64,000 nt of DNA, from the NCBI GenBank assembly GCA_016795425.1, contig JAEUHG010000241.1, positions 19,456-83,455 on the forward strand, written 5' to 3'. This DNA is from Verrucomicrobiales bacterium (GTDB lineage Bacteria > Verrucomicrobiota > Verrucomicrobiia > Limisphaerales > CAIMTB01). Every line of letters begins with the position of its first letter. The first letter of the stretch is position 1. Below the pieces are notes generated by a model. That model searched no databases, had not been told where the DNA came from, and was given only the letters and a program-made list of their open reading frames with translations. The position numbers and the translations under genes were made by a program. Below, in pieces: positions 17,580-25,729 of this stretch.

Positions 17580-19016
17580 ATGGACCCGGGCTCCTGCAAG
17601 CACGCCGCCGTGAACGTGGAAAGCAGGAATTCCCCTGGAAATCGGCTCGTGGACCGGTCTGCGGTCCGGCATGGTTCCCCCCGCGTGCCGTGGTTTCGCG
17701 ACATTCTTGGAATCGTGGGAGCCGGGTGGTTCTTCGCGCGAGCGGTGGATCCGGCTGGTGCGGTCGAGACGGTGGTGGTGCTGTCACCGCACAATGAGGC
17801 CATTCGGGAGGAATTCGAGCGTGGCTTCTCCGACTGGCACCAATCCCGGTTCGGGCAGGTGGTCGATGTCGACTGGCGGGTGGTGGGTGGTTCGTCCGAG
17901 TCGTTGCGCTTCGTTCAATCGGAATTCGCGCGCAAAGCCGATGGCATTGGCATCGACCTGTTTTTTGGCGGAGGGCAGGAGCCTTTTTATGAATTGGCTG
18001 AGCGGCGCTGGGCGGAACCGTGTGCGCTACCGGCCGAAGTCGTGTCGGGATTGGCCTCGGACGTTACCGGGATTGAATTGAGGGCAGCGGACGGCACCTG
18101 GTATGGCGCGGCGATCTCCAGCTTTGGGATTCTTGAGAACCTCAGGGTACAGGCGCTGGCCCGGTTGCCCAGGGTCACTCGATGGGAGGATCTGGCGGAT
18201 CCAAGACTGGAAGGCTGGGTGGGTGCCGGTGATCCGCGCGGCAGCGGAACCATGCACGTGATGTTCGAATCGTTCCTGCAAGCCCGGGGATGGGACGAAG
18301 GCTGGCGCCTGCTGACGCGCATCGCGGGGAACACGCGACGGTTCGACCGCATCTCCTCCACCACCGCCAAGGACGCTGCATTGGGGGAATCCGCCTATGC
18401 GCTCGCTGTGGATTTTTATGCCTTCACGCAGATCGCCGCGGCGGGTCGATCGAATCTTTCCTTCGTGCTGCCGCAGGATTTCACGGCGATCAACCCTGAC
18501 GGTATCGCGCTGTTGCGCGGGGCACCCAATCGGACCACCGCCTGCCGGTTCCTGGAGTATGTGCTTTCGGATTCGGGTCAGAAGCTGTGGCTGTTGCCTC
18601 GGGGGCATCCCGAAGGACCGAAGCGTTATTCCATCGAACGCATGCCGGTGCGTCCGGATCTCTACGGGCGATTTCGAGGTGTCAGCAACATTGAGTTCTC
18701 GCCCTTCGATCTGAACAGCGCGTTTCGCTACGACGCGCGCAAAGCGCAGCAACGCCGGGGAGTGGTGGCGACGCTGGCCGGGGCCCTCTTTGTCGATGTG
18801 CATGACGACCTTCGCGCCGCCTGGCGAGTGCTGGTGAGCCGGGGGCTGCCCGCGGATGCGTTAGCCGAATTCGGTGGGGTGCCATTGACCGAAGGCGAGG
18901 CGAAGGAACTGGCGACAGCCCAATGGCGAGATGCAACGGTGCGCAATGCCAAGAGGACGGAATGGCAATCCTGGGCCCGAGCCAAGTACCGTCGGCTGGC
19001 CCGGTTGGAGCACTGA
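17580..19016 (+). CDS. ABC transporter extracellular solute-binding protein
   Basis: A 478-residue periplasmic binding protein of the iron/putrescine-type cluster. After a hydrophobic signal segment (FRDILGIVGAGWFFA, about residues 41-55) it continues VETVVVLSPHNEAIREEFERGF, a typical first strand and helix, and later has GDPRGSGTMH and QDFTAINPDGIALLRGAP, both common in Fe(3+)/polyamine-type binding proteins. The C-terminal third is longer than usual. The written ATG gives a long n-region; GTG codons at 17610 or 17649 are realistic alternative starts. The ATPase gene follows after 21 bases but no permease gene is next to it. Confidence 0.85.
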   Translation: MDPGSCKHAAVNVESRNSPGNRLVDRSAVRHGSPRVPWFRDILGIVGAGWFFARAVDPAGAVETVVVLSPHNEAIREEFERGFSDWHQSRFGQVVDVDWRVVGGSSESLRFVQSEFARKADGIGIDLFFGGGQEPFYELAERRWAEPCALPAEVVSGLASDVTGIELRAADGTWYGAAISSFGILENLRVQALARLPRVTRWEDLADPRLEGWVGAGDPRGSGTMHVMFESFLQARGWDEGWRLLTRIAGNTRRFDRISSTTAKDAALGESAYALAVDFYAFTQIAAAGRSNLSFVLPQDFTAINPDGIALLRGAPNRTTACRFLEYVLSDSGQKLWLLPRGHPEGPKRYSIERMPVRPDLYGRFRGVSNIEFSPFDLNSAFRYDARKAQQRRGVVATLAGALFVDVHDDLRAAWRVLVSRGLPADALAEFGGVPLTEGEAKELATAQWRDATVRNAKRTEWQSWARAKYRRLARLEH

Positions 19017-19037
19017 TAATCCGCTCGAAACCCACAC

Positions 19038-20096
19038 ATGCGCGTCCAATTACGTCGGGTGTCCAAAGTGTTTGGTGCGACCCGGGTGTTGCGGGACATC
19101 ACCTTTGAGGTTGCGGATCGCGAGCTATTCTTCCTGCTCGGTCCGTCCGGCTGTGGCAAGACGACGTTATTGCGGTTGATCGCCGGGTTCTATCAACCGG
19201 ACGACGGTGAATTGCATTTCGGTGACCGACGAATGAACGGCGTGGAGCCGCACCGGCGCAACACCGGCATGGTGTTTCAGAATTACGCTTTGTGGCCCCA
19301 CCTGTCGGTGTCGCAAAATGTCGCCTATGGCCTCGAAGTTCGTTCGGTCCCGGCCGGGGAATTGCGGCAACGCGTGGACGAGGCGTTGCGCACCGTGCGC
19401 ATGGAGGCGTACGCGGATCGCGCACCGAACCAGCTTTCCGGTGGGCAACAGCAGCGGGTGGCGCTCGCCCGGGCCCTGGTGGTCCGTCCGGACGTCCTCC
19501 TGCTCGATGAGCCCTTGTCGAATCTGGATGCGCGATTGCGTTTGGAGATGAGGGATGAGATCCGGCGCATCCACGATGAGACGCGGATTACCACCATCTA
19601 CGTCACGCACGACCAGAAAGAGGCCTTGTCGATGGCCGACCGCATGGCGGTGTTACGGGACGGGGTGATCGAACAGATCGGCCCGCCTCGTACGGTCTAT
19701 CGTCAGCCGGCCAACCGGTTTGTCGCGGATTTCATTGGCGAGGCCAACTGGCTGGATGGCGTGATTCGCGAGATCCGCGAAGACGGTATGGCGATCGAGA
19801 CCCGTTCCGGTCTCTGGCATGCGGCAATGGTGCCGGAGGGGGCGGTGGTGGGGACCCCGGTGGAGTTTGGCTTCCGTCCGGAAGCGGTGCGGCTTGGAAG
19901 CAGCGGTCGGAACGCGTGGGTGGCCACGGCGGAATCCGTGACCTACCTCGGGGAGACCGAGCAAACGCTCTTTCGCTTTCCAGACGGCAGCCGGTTCAAG
20001 GCGTTCGAGCAGGATCCGGTGGAGGTTCGGCTCGTAGGTTCCACCGCTGACGTGCACGTCCTTCCTTCCAGCCTGTTCGTCTTTCCGAAGCGTTAG
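19038..20096 (+). CDS. ABC transporter ATP-binding protein (PotA/FbpC/UgpC type)
   Basis: A 352-residue ATPase with Walker A GPSGCGKT (residues 35-42), Q-loop MVFQNYALWPH, signature LSGGQQQR (about 133), Walker B LLLDEP (Asp157), and the H-loop YVTHDQKEA. The C-terminal 110 residues form the OB-fold (TOBE) regulatory domain of importers for iron, polyamines or sugars. It pairs with the upstream binding protein; the membrane subunit must be encoded elsewhere or the pair is a remnant. It overlaps the convergent propeller gene by 4 bases. Confidence 0.93.
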   Translation: MRVQLRRVSKVFGATRVLRDITFEVADRELFFLLGPSGCGKTTLLRLIAGFYQPDDGELHFGDRRMNGVEPHRRNTGMVFQNYALWPHLSVSQNVAYGLEVRSVPAGELRQRVDEALRTVRMEAYADRAPNQLSGGQQQRVALARALVVRPDVLLLDEPLSNLDARLRLEMRDEIRRIHDETRITTIYVTHDQKEALSMADRMAVLRDGVIEQIGPPRTVYRQPANRFVADFIGEANWLDGVIREIREDGMAIETRSGLWHAAMVPEGAVVGTPVEFGFRPEAVRLGSSGRNAWVATAESVTYLGETEQTLFRFPDGSRFKAFEQDPVEVRLVGSTADVHVLPSSLFVFPKR

Positions 20097-21424
20097 GATT
20101 TGGGGCCAACAGCGAACAAGGTCTTGCCGGTGCGGAGGAAGAGTTGCCCGTGGGCGATGGCTATTGAAGCGCGGACGTCGCGATCGGTTTCATCGCTCAT
20201 CGGTGTCGAGTGAAGCACTTCGAATTGGTCGCCTGTGCCAACGACGTAGGCTTCACCGGACATGCTGATGAGGTAGATTTTTCCATCGGCGGCGGTGGGC
20301 GATGCTTCAACTTTTGCGCGCCCCGGCAGTTCGCCTTTCCAGAGGATCGCACCGGTGGCCGGCTCGACCTTAAGCAGCATGCGGCGGTCGCTGTTGAGAA
20401 CGAAGAATCGTCCTTGGTAGAACAGCGGCGTCGAGACATCGGTGGAGAGTTCGCGTTCGGCGCTTTTCCACGCGAAGCCGGTGTCCGGCAGGGTTCCGGA
20501 TTGGCCGGCCTTAATGGCGAAGATGGGCGAACCCTTGGGTCCGCAGGCGAGCACGACGCCGCCGCCGAAAGCGGGCGAAGGGACCAGCCGCCAGTGGGTG
20601 ATCCGCTCCGGATTCCAGGTTCCCCACCGCCAGAGTTCGCGGCCCGTGGAAGGATCATGGCCTGAGATGCAATCGCCACCGGTGATGAGGATTTCGGGGC
20701 GTCCATTGTGAAGGAAGGGAAGCGGAGTGCTGTAAGCCTCGAGTGATTCGGCCCGGGCGTCGCTGGGTCGAACGTGTCTCCAGAGTTCCTTTCCAGTCGT
20801 GGGCGACAGGGCCAACAGGAAGGACTCGATCGGACCGTCGGTTCGACCGCGTCCGTTCACGGGTGCATTGCGCTGGAGAACCTGAAGGTAGAGCCGGCCG
20901 TCGTGAAGCAATGGACTGCTCGCAAAGGTCCACTGAAACGCAAAGGCGCCGTAATCGGTCTGGATATTGCGCCGCCAAACCTCGGTACCCTCCACCGTGT
21001 AGGCAACCAGATCACCCTGGCCGTAGAAGAACCAGACATGTTTGCCATCGGTCAGTGGCGAAGGCGACGCGTAATTGCTGCGTTCATCACGGTGGATGCC
21101 TTCCGCCACTTTGTGGCGCCAAAGTTCTCGACCGGTTTGGCGATCGAGGCACATCGCCAGCAGCGAACCGGCGCCCGGATCGGTGGAGCTGATGAAGACC
21201 CGGTTGCCGGAGATGATGGGTGTGGCGGCGGAAGGGCCTGGAAGCGGTGCCGACCACGCGAGGCCTTCGGTGCGACTGAACTTCGTTGGGAGACGCTGTT
21301 CAGGGGCCGCGCCGTTGTAGGTCGGGCCTCTCCAATTCGCCCAATCCTGAGCCCAGGCGGGGGCGCTGACAGCGGAGGTGAGAAGCAGGGCGCTGCCCGC
21401 GAGAAGGAATCGCCGGATCATCAT
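20093..21424 (-). CDS. Secreted PQQ-like beta-propeller repeat protein
   Basis: A 443-residue exported protein. The chosen ATG (first of two adjacent) opens a clear signal peptide, MMIRRFLLAGSALLLTSAVS, ending in APAWA. The mature part begins DWANWRGPTYNG, the standard opening of PVC PQQ-like propeller proteins, and contains repeated blades with DRQTGRELWRH, SPTTGKELWRH, DPSTGRELWRW and EPATGAILWKG. These look like WD/PQQ-type propeller blades, but there are no dehydrogenase catalytic residues that I recognise, so an enzymatic role is not claimed. The longer upstream frame overlaps the protease gene and is rejected. Confidence 0.88.
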   Translation of the reverse strand: MMIRRFLLAGSALLLTSAVSAPAWAQDWANWRGPTYNGAAPEQRLPTKFSRTEGLAWSAPLPGPSAATPIISGNRVFISSTDPGAGSLLAMCLDRQTGRELWRHKVAEGIHRDERSNYASPSPLTDGKHVWFFYGQGDLVAYTVEGTEVWRRNIQTDYGAFAFQWTFASSPLLHDGRLYLQVLQRNAPVNGRGRTDGPIESFLLALSPTTGKELWRHVRPSDARAESLEAYSTPLPFLHNGRPEILITGGDCISGHDPSTGRELWRWGTWNPERITHWRLVPSPAFGGGVVLACGPKGSPIFAIKAGQSGTLPDTGFAWKSAERELSTDVSTPLFYQGRFFVLNSDRRMLLKVEPATGAILWKGELPGRAKVEASPTAADGKIYLISMSGEAYVVGTGDQFEVLHSTPMSDETDRDVRASIAIAHGQLFLRTGKTLFAVGPKS

Positions 21425-21480
21425 GATGGGCGATGAAGATGATTCACCATCATCGGGTGTCAAAACCCGATTCCATTCCA

Positions 21481-22218
21481 TCACGGTCGGGCCTCCGATA
21501 GGGCAAACAAAGTCAGGGAAGTGAAGTTGAGGGCGATGTGCATCGCCAACGGCACCAGCAGGGATCCGGTCTGCCATCGAGCCAGGCCCAGGAGCAGGCC
21601 GATAATGGCGATTTGGCCGAGGTCCACCCAGTCGTACTGGGCGATATGGAGCAGCGTGAAAAGGACCGCGGTCACGGCAATGGCGCCGCCCGCCCGAAGG
21701 CGCGACGCCGCCAGCCCGGCGTATAAGAATCCGCGCAAGAACACCTCCTCGGCAACGGGGGCACAAAAGCAGACGGCCATCCACAACAGCGGGCGGTAGG
21801 CGGCGGTATCGTACATCTGGCTGATAAACTCCGGGGGCGGCCGCTGCAGGGATTCATTGATGAATGAGAGACTCAGCGCTGCGGCGATCTGCACGCCGAT
21901 CCATTCCGACATCGGTTTTCGCGGCACGGGGTTCAAGGCGAAATATTCACCGATCCGGGGCCCGCGTCGCGCGTGTGCCAACACGCCGCAGCTGAAGAGC
22001 ATCACCGGACAGGCGACGGCAATCCCCAGCGAAAGATTGAGCCCGCTGGTGGCGGTTCGCCCGAGAATGAGAGGGGGAGCGCCATGCATCGCCTGGAGGA
22101 TCACCAGGGGCGCCATCGCCAATCCCTGAGCCATGGCGTAGGCCAGGAAGATGGTGAACCCCAGGATCAGCGTGATCCATGGACCCCAGGGCCCAGTGCG
22201 TTGGACCTCCGGACTCAT
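21481..22218 (-). CDS. CPBP family intramembrane metalloprotease
   Basis: A 245-residue membrane protein with about six to eight helices. It carries the CPBP (Abi) motifs: APVAEEVFLRGFLY (the EE..R motif), FTLLHIAQ and a late His motif, PLAMHIALNFTSL, which together form the metal and catalytic site of CAAX-type proteases. The bacterial substrate is unknown. The ATG overlaps the TGA of the upstream HAD gene (ATGA), so the two are likely one operon. The 56-base gap downstream contains a small hairpin (CGGGT / ACCCG). Confidence 0.88.
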   Translation of the reverse strand: MSPEVQRTGPWGPWITLILGFTIFLAYAMAQGLAMAPLVILQAMHGAPPLILGRTATSGLNLSLGIAVACPVMLFSCGVLAHARRGPRIGEYFALNPVPRKPMSEWIGVQIAAALSLSFINESLQRPPPEFISQMYDTAAYRPLLWMAVCFCAPVAEEVFLRGFLYAGLAASRLRAGGAIAVTAVLFTLLHIAQYDWVDLGQIAIIGLLLGLARWQTGSLLVPLAMHIALNFTSLTLFALSEARP

Positions 22219-22871
22219 GCGGAATCGCCGGCCAGATCCGCCAGTCGGATCGATGCCACCGTGGGACGAATCAAGGTGGCGGCGGCGAGTGCCGCGGCTG
22301 GGAACGTCTGAGTGACGGCTATGCAGCGCATGCCGGCCGCCAGGGCCGCCTGAACCCCGTTTATGGCGTCTTCGATCACCACGCAGTTCGCCGGAGGGAT
22401 CGCGAGCTTGCGCGCGGCGGCGAGGAAAATGTCCGGTGCCGGCTTCTTGTGCACCACGTCCTCGGCCGACACCACCGCATTCCACCAGCTGGTCGGCAGG
22501 CCGATCTGGTCGAGATTGGCCTCGATCTTGATGAGGTCCGCGCTGGAGGCGACCGCCAGTTTGAGACCTTGTTCTCGAAATTCCCGGGCCTTCTCCGCGG
22601 CGCCGGGGAACGCCCGTAGCTTGGTCGGAACCAGTTCCAGGTAGATCTCGTACGTCCGGCGCTTGGCCTCGTCGAGATCGAGATTAACGCGGTGCTTGTC
22701 GGCGACGCCGCCAATGTATCGATTCTCGCCGGTGCCCACGAAGGGAAGGAAATCGTCGGGATGAACCTGAATCCCCCTCTCGCGAAACATGGCGACCGCC
22801 GCCTCGTTGATCAGCGGTTCGGAGTCGGTCAGGACTCCGTCCATATCGAAAATGACGGCCTGGATTGGCAT
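22215..22871 (-). CDS. HAD-superfamily phosphatase, beta-phosphoglucomutase-like
   Basis: A 218-residue HAD hydrolase with motif I FDMDGVLTDSEP (nucleophile Asp and acid Asp, residues 9 and 11), motif II in LAVASSA, motif III Lys in VHKKPAPDIFLAAA and motif IV CVVIEDAINGVQAA. This matches the group of small phosphatases and beta-phosphoglucomutases; the exact substrate cannot be read from the sequence. The open frame continues far upstream but that part lies antisense to hisF and is not part of the protein. It is the first gene of a two-gene operon with the CPBP protease. Confidence 0.9.
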   Translation of the reverse strand: MPIQAVIFDMDGVLTDSEPLINEAAVAMFRERGIQVHPDDFLPFVGTGENRYIGGVADKHRVNLDLDEAKRRTYEIYLELVPTKLRAFPGAAEKAREFREQGLKLAVASSADLIKIEANLDQIGLPTSWWNAVVSAEDVVHKKPAPDIFLAAARKLAIPPANCVVIEDAINGVQAALAAGMRCIAVTQTFPAAALAAATLIRPTVASIRLADLAGDSA

Positions 22872-23042
22872 CGGTGGACGCCACCCAACGGTGGAGCCTG
22901 CCAAAACGCAAGACCGCGGTTCGAAGTTGTGGCTTGAGTCGGTGGACAACTCCCGAACCATGGCGGCGCGCGGCGCATTCGAGTCCAACCGGTTGGGCGC
23001 GGCCGACGTTGACCAACATCCGAATTCCGACGACCCACTACC

Positions 23043-23831
23043 ATGCTCGCCAAGCGCGTCATTCCTTGCCTCGATGTACACGCGGGTGCGGTTACCCGCG
23101 GGCAGCAATTTGGCCGGGCTGAAGAGGGCGGTCTCCGCAACGTGGGTGATCCGGTCGAACTCGCGCTGCGCTACAACCAGCAGGGGGCTGACGAGTTGGT
23201 GTTCTACGACATCACGGCGACCGCCCACAACCGGTCCACGATGGTTTCGGTGATCGAACGGGCTGCCGACCAATGTTTCATGCCGCTGACGGTGGGTGGC
23301 GGAATCCGGACCGTGCAGGACATGTACGCCATGCTCCGCGCGGGAGCCGACAAAGTGAGCATCAACTCCTCGGCCATCCGCGATCCCGATCTCATCCGCG
23401 CCGGGGCTGAAAAGTTCGGTAGCCAATGCATCGTGGTGTCCATCGACGTGAAGAAGGTGGGGCCGGACCGCTGGGAAGTCTTCCTGCGCGGCGGCCGCGA
23501 AGCCGCCAACCTCGAGGCGGTGGCCTGGGCGGTGCGAGCTTGCGAACTCGGGGCAGGGGAGATTGTGCTGAACAGCATCGACGGCGATGGCATGAAATCG
23601 GGCTACGATTTGGAGATCACCCGACGGGTCAGCGAGGCCGTGCCGGTGCCGGTGGTGGCCAGCGGGGGTGCCGGCAATGTTCAGCACATGGCGGACGTCC
23701 TGCTGCTGGCCAAGGCGGACGCCGCGCTGGCCGCCGGGATTTTTCACAGCGGACAGTGCACGGTGCGACAGGCCAAGGAGCACTTTGCCGAGAGGGGGAT
23801 TCCGGTTCGCATGGAGCCCCTGCTCAGCTGA
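23043..23831 (+). CDS. hisF: Imidazole glycerol phosphate synthase subunit HisF
   Basis: A 262-residue (beta/alpha)8-barrel cyclase of histidine synthesis. It opens MLAKRVIPCLDV (catalytic Asp11) and has PLTVGGGIRT, DKVSINSSA and VLNSIDGDGMKSGYD (second catalytic Asp), as well as ASGGAGN near the C-terminus. HisF uses ammonia from HisH to make imidazole glycerol phosphate and AICAR. No other his genes are nearby, so the pathway is scattered. It overlaps the convergent DUF554 gene by 8 bases, and 171 bases separate it from the divergent HAD gene. Confidence 0.97.
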   Translation: MLAKRVIPCLDVHAGAVTRGQQFGRAEEGGLRNVGDPVELALRYNQQGADELVFYDITATAHNRSTMVSVIERAADQCFMPLTVGGGIRTVQDMYAMLRAGADKVSINSSAIRDPDLIRAGAEKFGSQCIVVSIDVKKVGPDRWEVFLRGGREAANLEAVAWAVRACELGAGEIVLNSIDGDGMKSGYDLEITRRVSEAVPVPVVASGGAGNVQHMADVLLLAKADAALAAGIFHSGQCTVRQAKEHFAERGIPVRMEPLLS

Positions 23832-24543
23832 TGAGCAGGCGCAGGAGTGGCGCAAGAATCAGGGCCGGCAGGTAATCCGCAAGCGGCACCTTCCGAACGT
23901 CCAGGATGAGGAGTGCCGTGGCGGCGACCATGAAGCCGCCGGTGGTGCTGAAGCCATCGAGCATGGCTGGGTGTGCCATCACGGGTTTGAGGTAGCGCGC
24001 GAGCAACGACAGAGTTCCTTGGTACGCCAGCACCGGGAACGCGGAGAAGAGGGTTCCGATTCCAAAGATCCTCACAAAAGCAAAGGTCGCCAATCCGTCC
24101 ATGGCTGCCTTTACCAGCAGGGGGCGGGGATCGTTGTGTAGGCCGTCCTGGATGGAGCCGACGATCGCCAGGGGGCCAACGCAGAACAGAATGGAACACG
24201 TGACGAACCCTTCGCTGAAGTCCTGGGAGGCGCCGGACTTCGCCTTCGCGAGTCGTTCCCGGGCGTAGCGTCCCAGGCCATTGACCTGGTTCTGGAAGCC
24301 GAGACCTCGTCCCATCAGATTTCCTAGAACCAAGGCCACCAGCGCGACGAAGATTTGGAGGAGGACCTGGAACAGCGATCCGTGGACGGAGATCCACACC
24401 ATCCGGAAGCCCGTGTACAAGGCCAGAACTCCCAGCAGCGTTTTTAGAAAGAGTTGGTGCTTGGGGGAGAGGTCGCGACGGAGGCTGAGTCCCAGGATAC
24501 CGCCCAGGAGGATGGCGCCCACGTTGATGACGGTTCCGGCCAC
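23824..24543 (-). CDS. DUF554 family membrane protein
   Basis: A 239-residue protein with about seven membrane helices. The N-terminal GTVINVGAILLGGILGLSLRR, the FVTCSILFCVGPLAIVGSIQDG region and the LPALILAPLL end match the DUF554 (YdfK-like) family, which has no proven function. The start is GTG. It is 26 bases downstream of the TSUP transporter gene on the same strand, so the two are probably cotranscribed. Confidence 0.85.
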   Translation of the reverse strand: MAGTVINVGAILLGGILGLSLRRDLSPKHQLFLKTLLGVLALYTGFRMVWISVHGSLFQVLLQIFVALVALVLGNLMGRGLGFQNQVNGLGRYARERLAKAKSGASQDFSEGFVTCSILFCVGPLAIVGSIQDGLHNDPRPLLVKAAMDGLATFAFVRIFGIGTLFSAFPVLAYQGTLSLLARYLKPVMAHPAMLDGFSTTGGFMVAATALLILDVRKVPLADYLPALILAPLLRLLIS

Positions 24544-24569
24544 GGCCCCAGAGAATCAGTCGTCTTCAT

Positions 24570-25325
24570 TCACCGCAACCATCCGTCATAAAACATCTTG
24601 GCAGTGGCCACGACGACCACCCACAGGAAGACCGGTCGTATTACTTTGGCGCCGCCGCGCAGCGCGAAACCTGCTCCTGCACGGGCACCGAGCCATTGTC
24701 CTGCTCCCATGGCAAGCCCGGCTGCCCAATCCAGTCGTGCCGCCCAGGCGAAGGCGGCGAGGGACACGATATTGCTGGTGAAGTTCATCCATTTGGTCCA
24801 GGCCGTCGCCTGCAGGAGGGGGAATCCCAGGATGAGAACGAGTGCCAAGGTCCAGAAGGTCCCGGTCCCAGGACCAAAAAAACCGTCGTAGAATCCCAAG
24901 GCAAGTCCGGCCCCGACGAGGAACGCCTTTTGTGGCACGCGGGCAGGACGAGACTCTTTGCCGAGCGCGGGGCGCCGCCAGACGATCAGAGCGGCCGCGG
25001 CGAGCAGGAACGGCATGACCCGACGCATGAGCATGGGTGAGAGAGTGGTGACCGCGATCACCCCGACCGTGGCCCCGGCGGCCGTCGCTAGAACACCAGG
25101 CCACGCGTCCTGCCACGAAACCAGCCGGGCCTTTCGATAGTGCCAAGCTGCACTGCCCGAGCCGAACGTTGCCTGAAGCTTGTTGGTCGCCAGGGCATCG
25201 GCGGGTGCCAGGCCGGTAGCCAGCAGCACCGGCACCGTTATCAGACCGCCGCCGCCTGCGATGGCATCAACGAACCCTGCTCCGAATCCGGCGGCGAACA
25301 GACACGGCAGGAGGATGGGCGACAC
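24570..25325 (-). CDS. TSUP family (TauE/SafE) membrane transporter
   Basis: A 251-residue integral membrane protein with about eight helices and the TSUP hallmark motifs: GFGAGFVDAIAGGGGLITVP in the first half, ATNKLQATFGS, and the mirrored second-half FYDGFFGPGTGTFW. TSUP proteins move sulfur compounds or organic anions; which one is not evident here. The start is a GTG. The stretch upstream to the secretin gene is non-coding. Confidence 0.88.
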   Translation of the reverse strand: MSPILLPCLFAAGFGAGFVDAIAGGGGLITVPVLLATGLAPADALATNKLQATFGSGSAAWHYRKARLVSWQDAWPGVLATAAGATVGVIAVTTLSPMLMRRVMPFLLAAAALIVWRRPALGKESRPARVPQKAFLVGAGLALGFYDGFFGPGTGTFWTLALVLILGFPLLQATAWTKWMNFTSNIVSLAAFAWAARLDWAAGLAMGAGQWLGARAGAGFALRGGAKVIRPVFLWVVVVATAKMFYDGWLR

Positions 25326-25729
25326 CCGCGGTTGATACCGTCGGCCGAGCCGTCGCGAAAGAAAAAGGCGCCACCGTTCGCTGAGCCTGGCACCTGGAAT
25401 CGGAATTGGAGGACGGAACGCGGGCTCCTCCCATTCGGAACCGGAGAATGTCGCTAGCTGCGAGGTATGCGGCGGTGGTGGGAGACTTTCCGAAAGCCTG
25501 GCACGCAGTGTCTGAAGCGCTCGGCGGGGATCCTAAGCCTGGCACGGAGAATGGGTTTTCCCGTGGTCGCCAAGTGAGCCTGAGACCTGGTGATTCTGAG
25601 ACCCATCAGGGACGGGCCTTTCCGCTGGTCTCGAGTATGTCGGATCTCTAGGGTCCCGCGGTGCCCCGTGGGAAAGGTCCATTAGGCGGTTGGCGCGCGC
25701 GCGATCCACATGAACGGTCGAAAGCGCCC
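25326..25729. other. 404-base non-coding region with short repeats
   Basis: No open frame here looks coding. The region holds three copies of AGCCTGGCAC (25384, 25495, 25536) and must contain the promoters for the divergent TSUP and secretin genes, but no convincing -35/-10 pair was found. Confidence 0.6.

Noticed and set aside
22872..23855. Upstream extension of the HAD phosphatase frame into hisF
   Set aside because: The HAD domain begins at the ATG at 22871; the extra frame is antisense to hisF.
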